From Streptomyces jeddahensis (lineage in GTDB: Bacteria > Actinomycetota > Actinomycetes > Streptomycetales > Streptomycetaceae): DNA of 64,000 bases. The translations under genes and the position numbers were made by a program. The stretch lies in assembly GCF_001642995.1 (NCBI RefSeq), contig NZ_LOHS01000108.1:1-64000 (forward strand). Reading direction: 5' to 3'. Positions 1-9,377 of the stretch are shown one piece after another (the first letter of the stretch is position 1; every line of letters begins with the position of its first letter). The notes beneath the pieces are model-generated. The model had not been told where the DNA came from, did not search any database, and worked only from the letters and a program-made list of their open reading frames with translations.

Positions 1-160
1 GCCACGGCAGACGATCTTCGCCGTGGACACCCGCCGACGACCAGCATGAGTATCCGCTCGCCCCTCACACCAGACCCTTGACCTGCGAACTTCACGTTGC
101 ACGGACTGGAAGTTCGCAGAACTCCCAGGAGGGCATGACGGCATCATCTCCGCCCCAGGC
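1..160 (-). repeat. Copy R1 (partial, inverted) of a dispersed repeat
   Basis: Mirror of the first 160 bases of R2 (9993-10405). It is cut by the window start. It shares with R2 and R3 the stretch containing the inverted hexamers around GTTCGCAGAACTCCC and the GACGATCTTCGCCGTGG block. Confidence 0.85.
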
Positions 161-340
161 GCAGTTGCCGCACTGCTCGAGCCCCTTGTTGCCTGAGCAT
201 GCCTGAGGCGGATTCGGCCGGCCGGCGGAGGTGGTCGGCGATGCCCGGTGCGTCACCCATGCTCGACTCCGGCGGGCCGAAACGCAGGTCAGGCTTGGGC
301 ACCAGATCACCAACCGAGGAAGATCGGACTTAACGTCCAC

Positions 341-775
341 TTAGGAGTGGCAGAGCTGAAAGGCGATCTCCTGTGGCCGCGACCCGAATCCCAGCCGTAC
401 CTGGGCTCCGACCTGCGCCCTGTGCAGGGGCTCGGCACTGACCCTGGCGCGGAGGCGGAACCCTTCCCGCATTTCGATGATGGCCATAGCGCGAGGCCTG
501 CCTACGCTGCGACCAACGACGGTGACTTGACGGATGACGCCGATGCCGTCACTGCGCTCCGTGGCCAAGTCGGTGGAGCCGCAGACAGGACAATACAGGC
601 AGCGGAACGCTGACGTGTGACACCAGCGGCAGCGCTGGAAGTACAGAAGGCCGTCGCGGAGTCCGCCCGTTGGGACTGAGCTCTGGTGGTCTGAATCGGC
701 CTGTGGATCGGCAGTTGAAATGCCGTCCCTCTCAGCGGGGTCGTTGTGTGCGGTTTCAATCACTGATTGGGACAT
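341..775 (-). CDS. DUF35 zinc-ribbon/OB-fold protein (left copy)
   Basis: Mirror copy, identical to 9378-9812; the description is given there. The 144-residue protein starts at an ATG preceded by a purine-rich ribosome-binding site. It has two CxxC pairs in its rubredoxin-like zinc ribbon and an OB-fold C-terminus. Confidence 0.75.
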   Translation of the reverse strand: MSQSVIETAHNDPAERDGISTADPQADSDHQSSVPTGGLRDGLLYFQRCRWCHTSAFRCLYCPVCGSTDLATERSDGIGVIRQVTVVGRSVGRPRAMAIIEMREGFRLRARVSAEPLHRAQVGAQVRLGFGSRPQEIAFQLCHS

Positions 776-976
776 GGCGAATCTCCCTGTCCGCTGCCGG
801 GGGCGGCGGAACGGTTCCGTGGCAGGCAACGAGGCCGGCTCCGGTGATGGATGCGGCAGATCAGGGCCATTTGGACCTTCAGCTGAGTCAAGACGACTGT
901 GTCGCGAGATCACCTGCATGGCGTCAGCGGCCCCGGCCTCCGTCCCGGGACCGCCCCGGGACGGAGGGCTGAAATG

Positions 977-1207
977 TCGTCAGTCCTTGATCTCGCAGAT
1001 GGCGGCGCCGAAGGTGACGGAGGTGCCCTTCCTGGCCTTCCTCGACGAGGAACGTCCGCTTCGGACCGACGCGATCGCCCACCTTGCCGTACATCGGCAT
1101 GACCACCGTCGCCGCATAGACGTACGCCGTCGTACCCACAGCATGTCGTCCAACCCGCCCAGGTCTCCGACGATCGTCGGAAGGGCTGTGCTGAAGACCA
1201 AGCCCAC
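977..1207 (-). pseudogene. MFS transporter remnant (left copy)
   Basis: Mirror of 8946-9176. It encodes a TALPTIVGDLGGLDDMLWV-like block and, after a one-base frameshift, a TVVMPMYGKVGDRVG block. These are the first helices and the motif-A loop of a 14-TM DHA2 drug transporter; the rest of the gene is missing. Confidence 0.7.
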
Positions 1208-1286
1208 CCTGGGCGGGCCCTGACTGTCGGCGATGTCTTCGAGCGATGTCCGCGTCGGCGCGCCGTCTCACCGGGACTGTGCCGGG

Positions 1287-1700
1287 TCAGTGCTCACTGC
1301 GGCCGCCGTCCAGCGCGCCCAGCCTGTCGAGCGTTCTTTCTGCAGCCTGCATCGCGCCCCGTGCCAGGGGGACGCCGGCGTAGGCCGCGCTGTGGAGGAT
1401 CACCTCGGCGATCTCCGACGGACCCAGCCCGTTCCGGACGGCGACCTCGGTGTGCAGTTCGATCTCGTCCTGACGTCCCAGCGCCGTCAGGATCGCAAGG
1501 GTGATGCAGCTTCGAGTGCGCCGGTCGAGACCGTCTCGGCCCCAGACCTCGCTCCAGACCGATCGTGTTACGTAGTCGTAGAAGGCTGCGGCGAAGTCAC
1601 TGCGCCGGGCAAGCGAGGCGTCGACGAACTCGTCGCCGAGGACCGAGCGACGCACTCGCATTCCTGTGTCGAGTTGGCCGTCGGATGCATCGGCGGTCAC
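1287..1700 (-). CDS. Carboxymuconolactone decarboxylase-like protein (left copy)
   Basis: Mirror copy, identical to 8453-8866; see that entry. The GTG start overlaps the stop of the flavin monooxygenase by four bases (GTGA), so the two genes are translationally coupled. Confidence 0.8.
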   Translation of the reverse strand: MTADASDGQLDTGMRVRRSVLGDEFVDASLARRSDFAAAFYDYVTRSVWSEVWGRDGLDRRTRSCITLAILTALGRQDEIELHTEVAVRNGLGPSEIAEVILHSAAYAGVPLARGAMQAAERTLDRLGALDGGRSEH

Positions 1701-3337
1701 CGCGAGCTCCACGACGCGTGACCGGTGATCACGTCGAGGAGGTGTTCGACGTCCGCAGGGAGCTCGTCGCCCCGCCATACGACGTGGTGATCGGATCGGA
1801 CCAGCGCCGCATCACGCTCGTACAGAGCGCGCAAGGCCTCGCGGTCCTCGTCGACCGGGGTGAAGACCTGGAGCGGGATCCCCCGCCTCTCGGCGTGCTT
1901 GAGCAGATCACTGGTGTCGCAGTCGCCGAGATCGAGGAGAGTGAATCCGAGACCCAGATGGTCGTAGAGCGAACTTCCGTCGGCCAACCACAGGTGCGGA
2001 GCCCGGTTGCCGGGCGCTGCGCTTGGCGTGTAGTCGGCGAAAGCAGGCGGCGGCTGCTCAGTGCCGTCCCGCACGATGACGGGTGAACTCGAGTACCGAT
2101 AGCCCAGCTGGCCTCCCATCCGCTTGAACTGGACCAGCTTCCGCTCGAGGATGTCGGTCTTCACCGCCTCTCGGACGGCGTCCCCCGCCGGACCGTCCTC
2201 CTCGATGCCCGGCCGCACCAGCTCGATGGCGCCGAGCGCGTGATTCGCCTCGGATCCGAGTTGAATGAAGCGGACTGCTTCTCGCCTGTCGATGCTGTAG
2301 CTCGGGATCAGCATCGGGCCACCCCAGCCCTGCACGAGCGCCGCGAGTTTCCAGCCGAGATCGGCGGCATCGCCGATACCGCTGTTCATCCCGAAGCCGC
2401 CCTGCGGTGAGACCATGTGGGCAGCGTCGCCGGCGAGCATCACGCGGCCGTAGTCAAGGCGGGGCGCGAGCAGGGAGTTCTCGCCGAAGGCGCCGCCGCT
2501 GAGCGGCTCGACGTCGATTTCCTGGCCGACCGCTTTGAAGATGAGCTGCTTGACCTGCTCCCAGTCGTCACCGTCCACGCCCTCGGGCGCCGGCCCGGCG
2601 AAGTACTGCCATGTGTCGGGGCCTTGCGGGGTGATGAGGTCGCTACCGCGGTCCTCGTTGTAGATGTAGACCATCGACACGACGGGACCCGCGCTCCAGA
2701 CTTCCTTGAGCTGCTTGGAGCGGAAGTGCCACGACAGGCTCTTCGCCAGGGTCCGGCCTTCGTGCCGAACGTTCAGCACCCGGCGCAGATTGCCGCGGCT
2801 GCCGTCGGACACCACGAGATAGTCGCCGCGCAGCTCGTAAGTCGTGCCGTCGGCGCGCGCGACTTCGACGCTCACACCGTCGTCGTCCTGGGTGAACGTC
2901 CGGACCTCGTTCTCAAAGCGGTAGTCGATCAGCGGAAGCTGCTCGACCCGTTCCCACATCGTCTTCTCGATGCCCTCGTTGGGCGCCCACTCGGCGACCT
3001 CGGAAGCGAACGGCAGTGGCTCGCTCCACTCGTAGGTGCGGGGCAGGTTGAGGAGGAGGTGCCCGTTGAGCCGGGTCACGAAGGAGACATCCCGCTGGAT
3101 GTCGTCCGGCACTGGATCGTTCCTCCGCAGCGCATCCGCCATGCCCCAGCGTCGGAAGTGTTCCATCGAGCGCACGTTGGTCATGTTGGTCCGCAGCAGG
3201 AAGGGCTTCCCCTTCTCGCGCCGCTCGAGCACGATGCTCGGCACTCCGCGAAGTGCCAGGTCAATCGCCAGCGAGCTGCCAACGGGGCCGCCTCCCGCGA
3301 TGATCACCGGAGCATCTGCCGGCCTGTCCGTGCCCAT
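1697..3337 (-). CDS. FAD-dependent aromatic monooxygenase (left copy)
   Basis: Mirror copy, identical to 6816-8456; see that entry for domains. It is read away from the FAD oxidase at 3461, with 123 bases between the two starts that contain candidate regulator half-sites. Confidence 0.88.
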   Translation of the reverse strand: MGTDRPADAPVIIAGGGPVGSSLAIDLALRGVPSIVLERREKGKPFLLRTNMTNVRSMEHFRRWGMADALRRNDPVPDDIQRDVSFVTRLNGHLLLNLPRTYEWSEPLPFASEVAEWAPNEGIEKTMWERVEQLPLIDYRFENEVRTFTQDDDGVSVEVARADGTTYELRGDYLVVSDGSRGNLRRVLNVRHEGRTLAKSLSWHFRSKQLKEVWSAGPVVSMVYIYNEDRGSDLITPQGPDTWQYFAGPAPEGVDGDDWEQVKQLIFKAVGQEIDVEPLSGGAFGENSLLAPRLDYGRVMLAGDAAHMVSPQGGFGMNSGIGDAADLGWKLAALVQGWGGPMLIPSYSIDRREAVRFIQLGSEANHALGAIELVRPGIEEDGPAGDAVREAVKTDILERKLVQFKRMGGQLGYRYSSSPVIVRDGTEQPPPAFADYTPSAAPGNRAPHLWLADGSSLYDHLGLGFTLLDLGDCDTSDLLKHAERRGIPLQVFTPVDEDREALRALYERDAALVRSDHHVVWRGDELPADVEHLLDVITGHASWSSR

Positions 3338-3460
3338 CGTCGACCTCTTTCCTCACACCCGAGCCCTTCGGCCCATGCCTCTTCCGGGGCGATGGAACCG
3401 ACAAGGCGATGTCGGTCCTCAACCTATTCTTAGTCTGTCATGCTTTTACAGTCTAGATAA

Positions 3461-5041
3461 ATGTCAGACCGTTTGCTACAACTGCCCCGAGATCTACTCG
3501 ATGAAGAGGAGCAGTGGATGGACACGCAGTTCGTGGGGTCGGACGCAGTCGCCGACGCCCTGGAAGCCATGCGGAAGGCGCTGGGCGATGACGCCGTCCT
3601 CACTGCGCGCGCCGACCTGGACGAGTTCCGAGACCCGTTCTACGTCCTCGGCTCCGCCGAGAACGATGTCTCCGCGGCCGTCATGCCGACCTGTGTCGAG
3701 GAGGTCCAGGCGGTCGTCCGCATCGCCAGCGCGCACGGCGTGCCGCTGTGGACGGTGAGCACCGGCCGCAACTACGGCTATGGCGGGGCCGCTCCCCGCG
3801 TGCCGGGCTCGATCCTCGTCAACTTGTCGAAGATGAACCGCGTCCTCGAGATCAACGAGGAGCTCGGCTACGCCGTCGTCGAGCCCGGCGTCCGCTGGTT
3901 CGACTTGTGCGAGGCACTCGAAGCCTCGGGCGGCAAGTGGTGGTCGTCCATTCCCGATCTCGGCTGGGGCTCGGTCGTGGGCAACAGCCTCGAATACGGT
4001 CGCGGTCACACCCGGATCGGTTCGCATGCGGAGAACGTCGCGGGTATGGAGGTCGTCCTGCCCAACGGCGAGCTGATGCGAACGGGCATGGGTGCCATGA
4101 CCGGCAACAAGGCCTGGCACGCCTACCCGTTCGGCTTCGGCCCGATGGTCGACGGGCTGTTCTTCCAGTCCAACCTGGGCATCGTCACGCGGATCGGCTG
4201 GCGCCTCATGCCACGACCGGAGAAGTACGCCTCGTGCTGGGTGCACTTCGACGGCGATGACATCATCGTTCCCGTTATCGATGCGATGCGCGATCTGATG
4301 CTCGACGAGACGATCAACAACTACCCGTTCCTGGGGCGCGGGGTGGCGGCGAACACCGAGGGCCAGCCTGACCTCGACCCGAAGAGCGAGAAGTGGGCGC
4401 TCCGCTTCGCCCTGTACGGGTACGACGAGATCGTCGAGGCCAAGTGGAAGATCGTCGAGCGGGTGCTCGGCTCGATTCCGGGCGTGACCCTCGGTCGCAA
4501 GATGTTCGACGGCACCGACCGGGTCGGGCCGCAGGAGGGCATCCACGACGACAAGGTGCAAGCCGGGATCCCGGGCATGGAACTACTGGACCTCTACAAG
4601 GTGCCGTTCGGTCCCGATACGGGACATCTGGACTTCTCGCCTGTCGGGCCGCTGATCGGCAGCGAGGTGCTGAAGATGGTTCGCCTCGTCCGAGGCATGT
4701 ACGAGGAGTTCGGCGAGCCCTACGCAGCCGGCATGATGCTGCTGCCCCGGAGCATCCTGGTCGTCTCCGTGATGTTCTTCGACCCGAAAGACGCCGAGAA
4801 GACGAAGAAGATCTACGAGAACTACGACCCCATGCTTCAGCGGATCGCCGCAGAAGGTTACGGCCTGTACCGCGCGCACATCTTCAAGATGGACGCTGTC
4901 GCCGCGACGTTCGACTTCAATGACCACGCCTACCTGCGGTTCGTCGAAACGGTCAAGGATGCCGTCGACCCCAACGGAATTCTCCAGGCCGGCAAGCAGG
5001 GCATCTGGCCGAAGTCCTTGCGTGGGAAGGCCAAGTCCTGA
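3461..5041 (+). CDS. Vanillyl-alcohol-oxidase family FAD oxidase (4-alkylphenol/eugenol oxidase-like), left copy
   Basis: This 526-residue flavoprotein has the PCMH fold: an N-terminal FAD-binding half with STGRNYGYGGAAPR (about residues 100-113) and PDLGWGSVVGN (165-175), then a cap/substrate domain. The C-terminal GYGLYRAH keeps the Tyr-Arg pair that stabilises phenolate in vanillyl-alcohol and eugenol oxidases. His389 in GHLDFSP lines up with the histidine that carries covalent 8-alpha-histidyl FAD in eugenol oxidase. Family members oxidise para-alkyl or para-allyl phenols through a quinone methide, giving alcohols, ketones or alkenes plus peroxide. The exact substrate here is not readable; 4-alkylphenols or lignin-type phenols are the natural guess given the aromatic genes around it. 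The start codon sits inside a TGTCAGAC operator-like motif. The other arm has an identical copy. Confidence 0.88.
   Translation: MSDRLLQLPRDLLDEEEQWMDTQFVGSDAVADALEAMRKALGDDAVLTARADLDEFRDPFYVLGSAENDVSAAVMPTCVEEVQAVVRIASAHGVPLWTVSTGRNYGYGGAAPRVPGSILVNLSKMNRVLEINEELGYAVVEPGVRWFDLCEALEASGGKWWSSIPDLGWGSVVGNSLEYGRGHTRIGSHAENVAGMEVVLPNGELMRTGMGAMTGNKAWHAYPFGFGPMVDGLFFQSNLGIVTRIGWRLMPRPEKYASCWVHFDGDDIIVPVIDAMRDLMLDETINNYPFLGRGVAANTEGQPDLDPKSEKWALRFALYGYDEIVEAKWKIVERVLGSIPGVTLGRKMFDGTDRVGPQEGIHDDKVQAGIPGMELLDLYKVPFGPDTGHLDFSPVGPLIGSEVLKMVRLVRGMYEEFGEPYAAGMMLLPRSILVVSVMFFDPKDAEKTKKIYENYDPMLQRIAAEGYGLYRAHIFKMDAVAATFDFNDHAYLRFVETVKDAVDPNGILQAGKQGIWPKSLRGKAKS
3462..3470 (+). promoter_or_regulatory. Candidate FadR-type operator (TGTCAGACC)
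   Basis: Eight of nine bases match the palindrome TGTCWGACA that recurs before several catabolic genes in this window (34377, 35232, 46145, 54704, 56785). The GTnnnAC core is the usual FadR-subfamily GntR recognition pattern. It overlaps the start codon of the FAD oxidase, so binding would block initiation or early elongation. The mirror copy is at 6683-6691. Confidence 0.5.
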
Positions 5042-5043
5042 GC

Positions 5044-5109
5044 GCAGGGTGAACGCGGGGCGGTGGACCGGTCGGATCCGACCGGTCCACCGCCCCGCGT
5101 TCACCCTGC
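5044..5109. terminator. Hairpin at the palindrome axis, shared bidirectional terminator
   Basis: The 70 bases between the two convergent oxidase stop codons form one perfect hairpin centred on GTCGGATCCGAC at 5071-5082. A single gene copy could end in a GC-rich stem with a GGATCC loop. Here the pairing continues through the whole arm, because this is also the axis of the 10-kb inverted repeat. No T-tract is present, as is usual in Streptomyces terminators. Confidence 0.65.
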
Positions 5110-5111
5110 GC

Positions 5112-6692
5112 TCAGGACTTGGCCTTCCCACGCAAGGACTTCGGCCAGATGCCCTGCTTGCCGGCCTGGAGAATTCCGTTGGGGTCGACGGCATCCTTGA
5201 CCGTTTCGACGAACCGCAGGTAGGCGTGGTCATTGAAGTCGAACGTCGCGGCGACAGCGTCCATCTTGAAGATGTGCGCGCGGTACAGGCCGTAACCTTC
5301 TGCGGCGATCCGCTGAAGCATGGGGTCGTAGTTCTCGTAGATCTTCTTCGTCTTCTCGGCGTCTTTCGGGTCGAAGAACATCACGGAGACGACCAGGATG
5401 CTCCGGGGCAGCAGCATCATGCCGGCTGCGTAGGGCTCGCCGAACTCCTCGTACATGCCTCGGACGAGGCGAACCATCTTCAGCACCTCGCTGCCGATCA
5501 GCGGCCCGACAGGCGAGAAGTCCAGATGTCCCGTATCGGGACCGAACGGCACCTTGTAGAGGTCCAGTAGTTCCATGCCCGGGATCCCGGCTTGCACCTT
5601 GTCGTCGTGGATGCCCTCCTGCGGCCCGACCCGGTCGGTGCCGTCGAACATCTTGCGACCGAGGGTCACGCCCGGAATCGAGCCGAGCACCCGCTCGACG
5701 ATCTTCCACTTGGCCTCGACGATCTCGTCGTACCCGTACAGGGCGAAGCGGAGCGCCCACTTCTCGCTCTTCGGGTCGAGGTCAGGCTGGCCCTCGGTGT
5801 TCGCCGCCACCCCGCGCCCCAGGAACGGGTAGTTGTTGATCGTCTCGTCGAGCATCAGATCGCGCATCGCATCGATAACGGGAACGATGATGTCATCGCC
5901 GTCGAAGTGCACCCAGCACGAGGCGTACTTCTCCGGTCGTGGCATGAGGCGCCAGCCGATCCGCGTGACGATGCCCAGGTTGGACTGGAAGAACAGCCCG
6001 TCGACCATCGGGCCGAAGCCGAACGGGTAGGCGTGCCAGGCCTTGTTGCCGGTCATGGCACCCATGCCCGTTCGCATCAGCTCGCCGTTGGGCAGGACGA
6101 CCTCCATACCCGCGACGTTCTCCGCATGCGAACCGATCCGGGTGTGACCGCGACCGTATTCGAGGCTGTTGCCCACGACCGAGCCCCAGCCGAGATCGGG
6201 AATGGACGACCACCACTTGCCGCCCGAGGCTTCGAGTGCCTCGCACAAGTCGAACCAGCGGACGCCGGGCTCGACGACGGCGTAGCCGAGCTCCTCGTTG
6301 ATCTCGAGGACGCGGTTCATCTTCGACAAGTTGACGAGGATCGAGCCCGGCACGCGGGGAGCGGCCCCGCCATAGCCGTAGTTGCGGCCGGTGCTCACCG
6401 TCCACAGCGGCACGCCGTGCGCGCTGGCGATGCGGACGACCGCCTGGACCTCCTCGACACAGGTCGGCATGACGGCCGCGGAGACATCGTTCTCGGCGGA
6501 GCCGAGGACGTAGAACGGGTCTCGGAACTCGTCCAGGTCGGCGCGCGCAGTGAGGACGGCGTCATCGCCCAGCGCCTTCCGCATGGCTTCCAGGGCGTCG
6601 GCGACTGCGTCCGACCCCACGAACTGCGTGTCCATCCACTGCTCCTCTTCATCGAGTAGATCTCGGGGCAGTTGTAGCAAACGGTCTGACAT
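5112..6692 (-). CDS. Vanillyl-alcohol-oxidase family FAD oxidase, right copy
   Basis: Identical 526-residue mirror of 3461-5041. It has the same covalent-FAD histidine (His389), Tyr-Arg phenolate pair and operator-like motif over the start codon. It converges on the left copy with 70 bases between stops and diverges from the monooxygenase at 6816. Confidence 0.88.
   Translation of the reverse strand: MSDRLLQLPRDLLDEEEQWMDTQFVGSDAVADALEAMRKALGDDAVLTARADLDEFRDPFYVLGSAENDVSAAVMPTCVEEVQAVVRIASAHGVPLWTVSTGRNYGYGGAAPRVPGSILVNLSKMNRVLEINEELGYAVVEPGVRWFDLCEALEASGGKWWSSIPDLGWGSVVGNSLEYGRGHTRIGSHAENVAGMEVVLPNGELMRTGMGAMTGNKAWHAYPFGFGPMVDGLFFQSNLGIVTRIGWRLMPRPEKYASCWVHFDGDDIIVPVIDAMRDLMLDETINNYPFLGRGVAANTEGQPDLDPKSEKWALRFALYGYDEIVEAKWKIVERVLGSIPGVTLGRKMFDGTDRVGPQEGIHDDKVQAGIPGMELLDLYKVPFGPDTGHLDFSPVGPLIGSEVLKMVRLVRGMYEEFGEPYAAGMMLLPRSILVVSVMFFDPKDAEKTKKIYENYDPMLQRIAAEGYGLYRAHIFKMDAVAATFDFNDHAYLRFVETVKDAVDPNGILQAGKQGIWPKSLRGKAKS
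6683..6691 (-). promoter_or_regulatory. Candidate FadR-type operator, mirror copy
   Basis: Mirror of 3462-3470, overlapping the start codon of the right-arm FAD oxidase. Reading on the minus strand gives TGTCAGACC. Confidence 0.5.
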
Positions 6693-6815
6693 TTATCTAG
6701 ACTGTAAAAGCATGACAGACTAAGAATAGGTTGAGGACCGACATCGCCTTGTCGGTTCCATCGCCCCGGAAGAGGCATGGGCCGAAGGGCTCGGGTGTGA
6801 GGAAAGAGGTCGACG

Positions 6816-8456
6816 ATGGGCACGGACAGGCCGGCAGATGCTCCGGTGATCATCGCGGGAGGCGGCCCCGTTGGCAGCTCGCTGGCGATTGACCTGGCAC
6901 TTCGCGGAGTGCCGAGCATCGTGCTCGAGCGGCGCGAGAAGGGGAAGCCCTTCCTGCTGCGGACCAACATGACCAACGTGCGCTCGATGGAACACTTCCG
7001 ACGCTGGGGCATGGCGGATGCGCTGCGGAGGAACGATCCAGTGCCGGACGACATCCAGCGGGATGTCTCCTTCGTGACCCGGCTCAACGGGCACCTCCTC
7101 CTCAACCTGCCCCGCACCTACGAGTGGAGCGAGCCACTGCCGTTCGCTTCCGAGGTCGCCGAGTGGGCGCCCAACGAGGGCATCGAGAAGACGATGTGGG
7201 AACGGGTCGAGCAGCTTCCGCTGATCGACTACCGCTTTGAGAACGAGGTCCGGACGTTCACCCAGGACGACGACGGTGTGAGCGTCGAAGTCGCGCGCGC
7301 CGACGGCACGACTTACGAGCTGCGCGGCGACTATCTCGTGGTGTCCGACGGCAGCCGCGGCAATCTGCGCCGGGTGCTGAACGTTCGGCACGAAGGCCGG
7401 ACCCTGGCGAAGAGCCTGTCGTGGCACTTCCGCTCCAAGCAGCTCAAGGAAGTCTGGAGCGCGGGTCCCGTCGTGTCGATGGTCTACATCTACAACGAGG
7501 ACCGCGGTAGCGACCTCATCACCCCGCAAGGCCCCGACACATGGCAGTACTTCGCCGGGCCGGCGCCCGAGGGCGTGGACGGTGACGACTGGGAGCAGGT
7601 CAAGCAGCTCATCTTCAAAGCGGTCGGCCAGGAAATCGACGTCGAGCCGCTCAGCGGCGGCGCCTTCGGCGAGAACTCCCTGCTCGCGCCCCGCCTTGAC
7701 TACGGCCGCGTGATGCTCGCCGGCGACGCTGCCCACATGGTCTCACCGCAGGGCGGCTTCGGGATGAACAGCGGTATCGGCGATGCCGCCGATCTCGGCT
7801 GGAAACTCGCGGCGCTCGTGCAGGGCTGGGGTGGCCCGATGCTGATCCCGAGCTACAGCATCGACAGGCGAGAAGCAGTCCGCTTCATTCAACTCGGATC
7901 CGAGGCGAATCACGCGCTCGGCGCCATCGAGCTGGTGCGGCCGGGCATCGAGGAGGACGGTCCGGCGGGGGACGCCGTCCGAGAGGCGGTGAAGACCGAC
8001 ATCCTCGAGCGGAAGCTGGTCCAGTTCAAGCGGATGGGAGGCCAGCTGGGCTATCGGTACTCGAGTTCACCCGTCATCGTGCGGGACGGCACTGAGCAGC
8101 CGCCGCCTGCTTTCGCCGACTACACGCCAAGCGCAGCGCCCGGCAACCGGGCTCCGCACCTGTGGTTGGCCGACGGAAGTTCGCTCTACGACCATCTGGG
8201 TCTCGGATTCACTCTCCTCGATCTCGGCGACTGCGACACCAGTGATCTGCTCAAGCACGCCGAGAGGCGGGGGATCCCGCTCCAGGTCTTCACCCCGGTC
8301 GACGAGGACCGCGAGGCCTTGCGCGCTCTGTACGAGCGTGATGCGGCGCTGGTCCGATCCGATCACCACGTCGTATGGCGGGGCGACGAGCTCCCTGCGG
8401 ACGTCGAACACCTCCTCGACGTGATCACCGGTCACGCGTCGTGGAGCTCGCGGTGA
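6816..8456 (+). CDS. FAD-dependent aromatic monooxygenase (MhpA/PheA-type, class A)
   Basis: This 546-residue class A flavoprotein monooxygenase would use NAD(P)H and O2 to hydroxylate a phenolic ring. The dinucleotide fold IIAGGGPVGSSLAIDLALRG lies at residues 12-31, the DG motif (VVSDGSRGNLRR) near 185-196, and the GD motif (MLAGDAAHMVSPQGGFGMNS) near 300-319. A thioredoxin-like C-terminal domain follows. Length and layout match 3-(3-hydroxyphenyl)propionate or phenol hydroxylases of PF01494. It diverges from the VAO-type oxidase and is coupled by a GTGA overlap to the decarboxylase-like gene. A reasonable reading is that the oxidase trims a para-alkyl phenol and this enzyme hydroxylates the product, but the substrate is inference. 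The left arm has an identical copy. Confidence 0.88.
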   Translation: MGTDRPADAPVIIAGGGPVGSSLAIDLALRGVPSIVLERREKGKPFLLRTNMTNVRSMEHFRRWGMADALRRNDPVPDDIQRDVSFVTRLNGHLLLNLPRTYEWSEPLPFASEVAEWAPNEGIEKTMWERVEQLPLIDYRFENEVRTFTQDDDGVSVEVARADGTTYELRGDYLVVSDGSRGNLRRVLNVRHEGRTLAKSLSWHFRSKQLKEVWSAGPVVSMVYIYNEDRGSDLITPQGPDTWQYFAGPAPEGVDGDDWEQVKQLIFKAVGQEIDVEPLSGGAFGENSLLAPRLDYGRVMLAGDAAHMVSPQGGFGMNSGIGDAADLGWKLAALVQGWGGPMLIPSYSIDRREAVRFIQLGSEANHALGAIELVRPGIEEDGPAGDAVREAVKTDILERKLVQFKRMGGQLGYRYSSSPVIVRDGTEQPPPAFADYTPSAAPGNRAPHLWLADGSSLYDHLGLGFTLLDLGDCDTSDLLKHAERRGIPLQVFTPVDEDREALRALYERDAALVRSDHHVVWRGDELPADVEHLLDVITGHASWSSR

Positions 8457-8866
8457 CCGCCGATGCATCCGACGGCCAACTCGACACAGGAATGCGAGTG
8501 CGTCGCTCGGTCCTCGGCGACGAGTTCGTCGACGCCTCGCTTGCCCGGCGCAGTGACTTCGCCGCAGCCTTCTACGACTACGTAACACGATCGGTCTGGA
8601 GCGAGGTCTGGGGCCGAGACGGTCTCGACCGGCGCACTCGAAGCTGCATCACCCTTGCGATCCTGACGGCGCTGGGACGTCAGGACGAGATCGAACTGCA
8701 CACCGAGGTCGCCGTCCGGAACGGGCTGGGTCCGTCGGAGATCGCCGAGGTGATCCTCCACAGCGCGGCCTACGCCGGCGTCCCCCTGGCACGGGGCGCG
8801 ATGCAGGCTGCAGAAAGAACGCTCGACAGGCTGGGCGCGCTGGACGGCGGCCGCAGTGAGCACTGA
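8453..8866 (+). CDS. Carboxymuconolactone decarboxylase-like protein
   Basis: This 137-residue all-helical protein belongs to the PcaC/AhpD superfamily. The family core is visible as RTRSCITLAILTALGRQDEI, then LHTEVAVRNG and EIAEVILHSAAYAGVP. It strongly resembles the PcaC half of the PcaL fusion at 59742-61037, including the R-RR-VLGD-HVD-like N-terminus and the SEVWGRDGLDRR segment. Gamma-carboxymuconolactone decarboxylation in the protocatechuate branch is therefore plausible. No separate PcaD lies next to it, so another small-molecule decarboxylase role is possible. I chose the GTG at 8453 because it overlaps the preceding stop (GTGA); an in-frame GTG at 8441 is the alternative. Confidence 0.8.
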   Translation: MTADASDGQLDTGMRVRRSVLGDEFVDASLARRSDFAAAFYDYVTRSVWSEVWGRDGLDRRTRSCITLAILTALGRQDEIELHTEVAVRNGLGPSEIAEVILHSAAYAGVPLARGAMQAAERTLDRLGALDGGRSEH

Positions 8867-8945
8867 CCCGGCACAGTCCCGGTGAGACGGCGCGCCGACG
8901 CGGACATCGCTCGAAGACATCGCCGACAGTCAGGGCCCGCCCAGG

Positions 8946-9176
8946 GTGGGCTTGGTCTTCAGCACAGCCCTTCCGACGATCGTCGGAGACCTGGGCGGGT
9001 TGGACGACATGCTGTGGGTACGACGGCGTACGTCTATGCGGCGACGGTGGTCATGCCGATGTACGGCAAGGTGGGCGATCGCGTCGGTCCGAAGCGGACG
9101 TTCCTCGTCGAGGAAGGCCAGGAAGGGCACCTCCGTCACCTTCGGCGCCGCCATCTGCGAGATCAAGGACTGACGA
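8946..9176 (+). pseudogene. MFS (DHA2-type) transporter remnant
   Basis: Residues STALPTIVGDLGGLDDMLWV are read in one frame up to about 9018. One base is then missing and the neighbouring frame continues TTAYVYAATVVMPMYGKVGD. These two blocks are the first two helices and the conserved GKxGDxxGRK loop of 14-TM drug exporters. After about 9106 the similarity ends and a short unrelated 3' end (RKGTSVTFGAAICEIKD, stop at 9171-9173) follows. It is a decayed fragment, duplicated in both arms. Confidence 0.7.
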
Positions 9177-9377
9177 CATTTCAGCCCTCCGTCCCGGGGC
9201 GGTCCCGGGACGGAGGCCGGGGCCGCTGACGCCATGCAGGTGATCTCGCGACACAGTCGTCTTGACTCAGCTGAAGGTCCAAATGGCCCTGATCTGCCGC
9301 ATCCATCACCGGAGCCGGCCTCGTTGCCTGCCACGGAACCGTTCCGCCGCCCCCGGCAGCGGACAGGGAGATTCGCC

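Larger units (their letters stand above)
1..5076. repeat. Left arm of a perfect large inverted repeat (palindrome)
   Basis: Every coding frame in this arm has an identical protein on the opposite strand at the mirrored position, with coordinates summing to 10153, so there are no indels between the arms. Base 1 pairs with base 10152, so the window opens inside the repeat and the outer end cannot be seen. The two arms meet without a spacer at 5076/5077 inside a long hairpin. This could be a genuine inverted duplication made by fold-back at the hairpin, or an assembly/library artefact joining a molecule to its own complement. Confidence 0.97.

Noticed and set aside
2417-3433. 338-residue plus-strand frame opposite the monooxygenase
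   Set aside because: Antisense shadow of the FAD monooxygenase; its mirror appears at the matching place in the right arm, as expected from the palindrome and not from selection.
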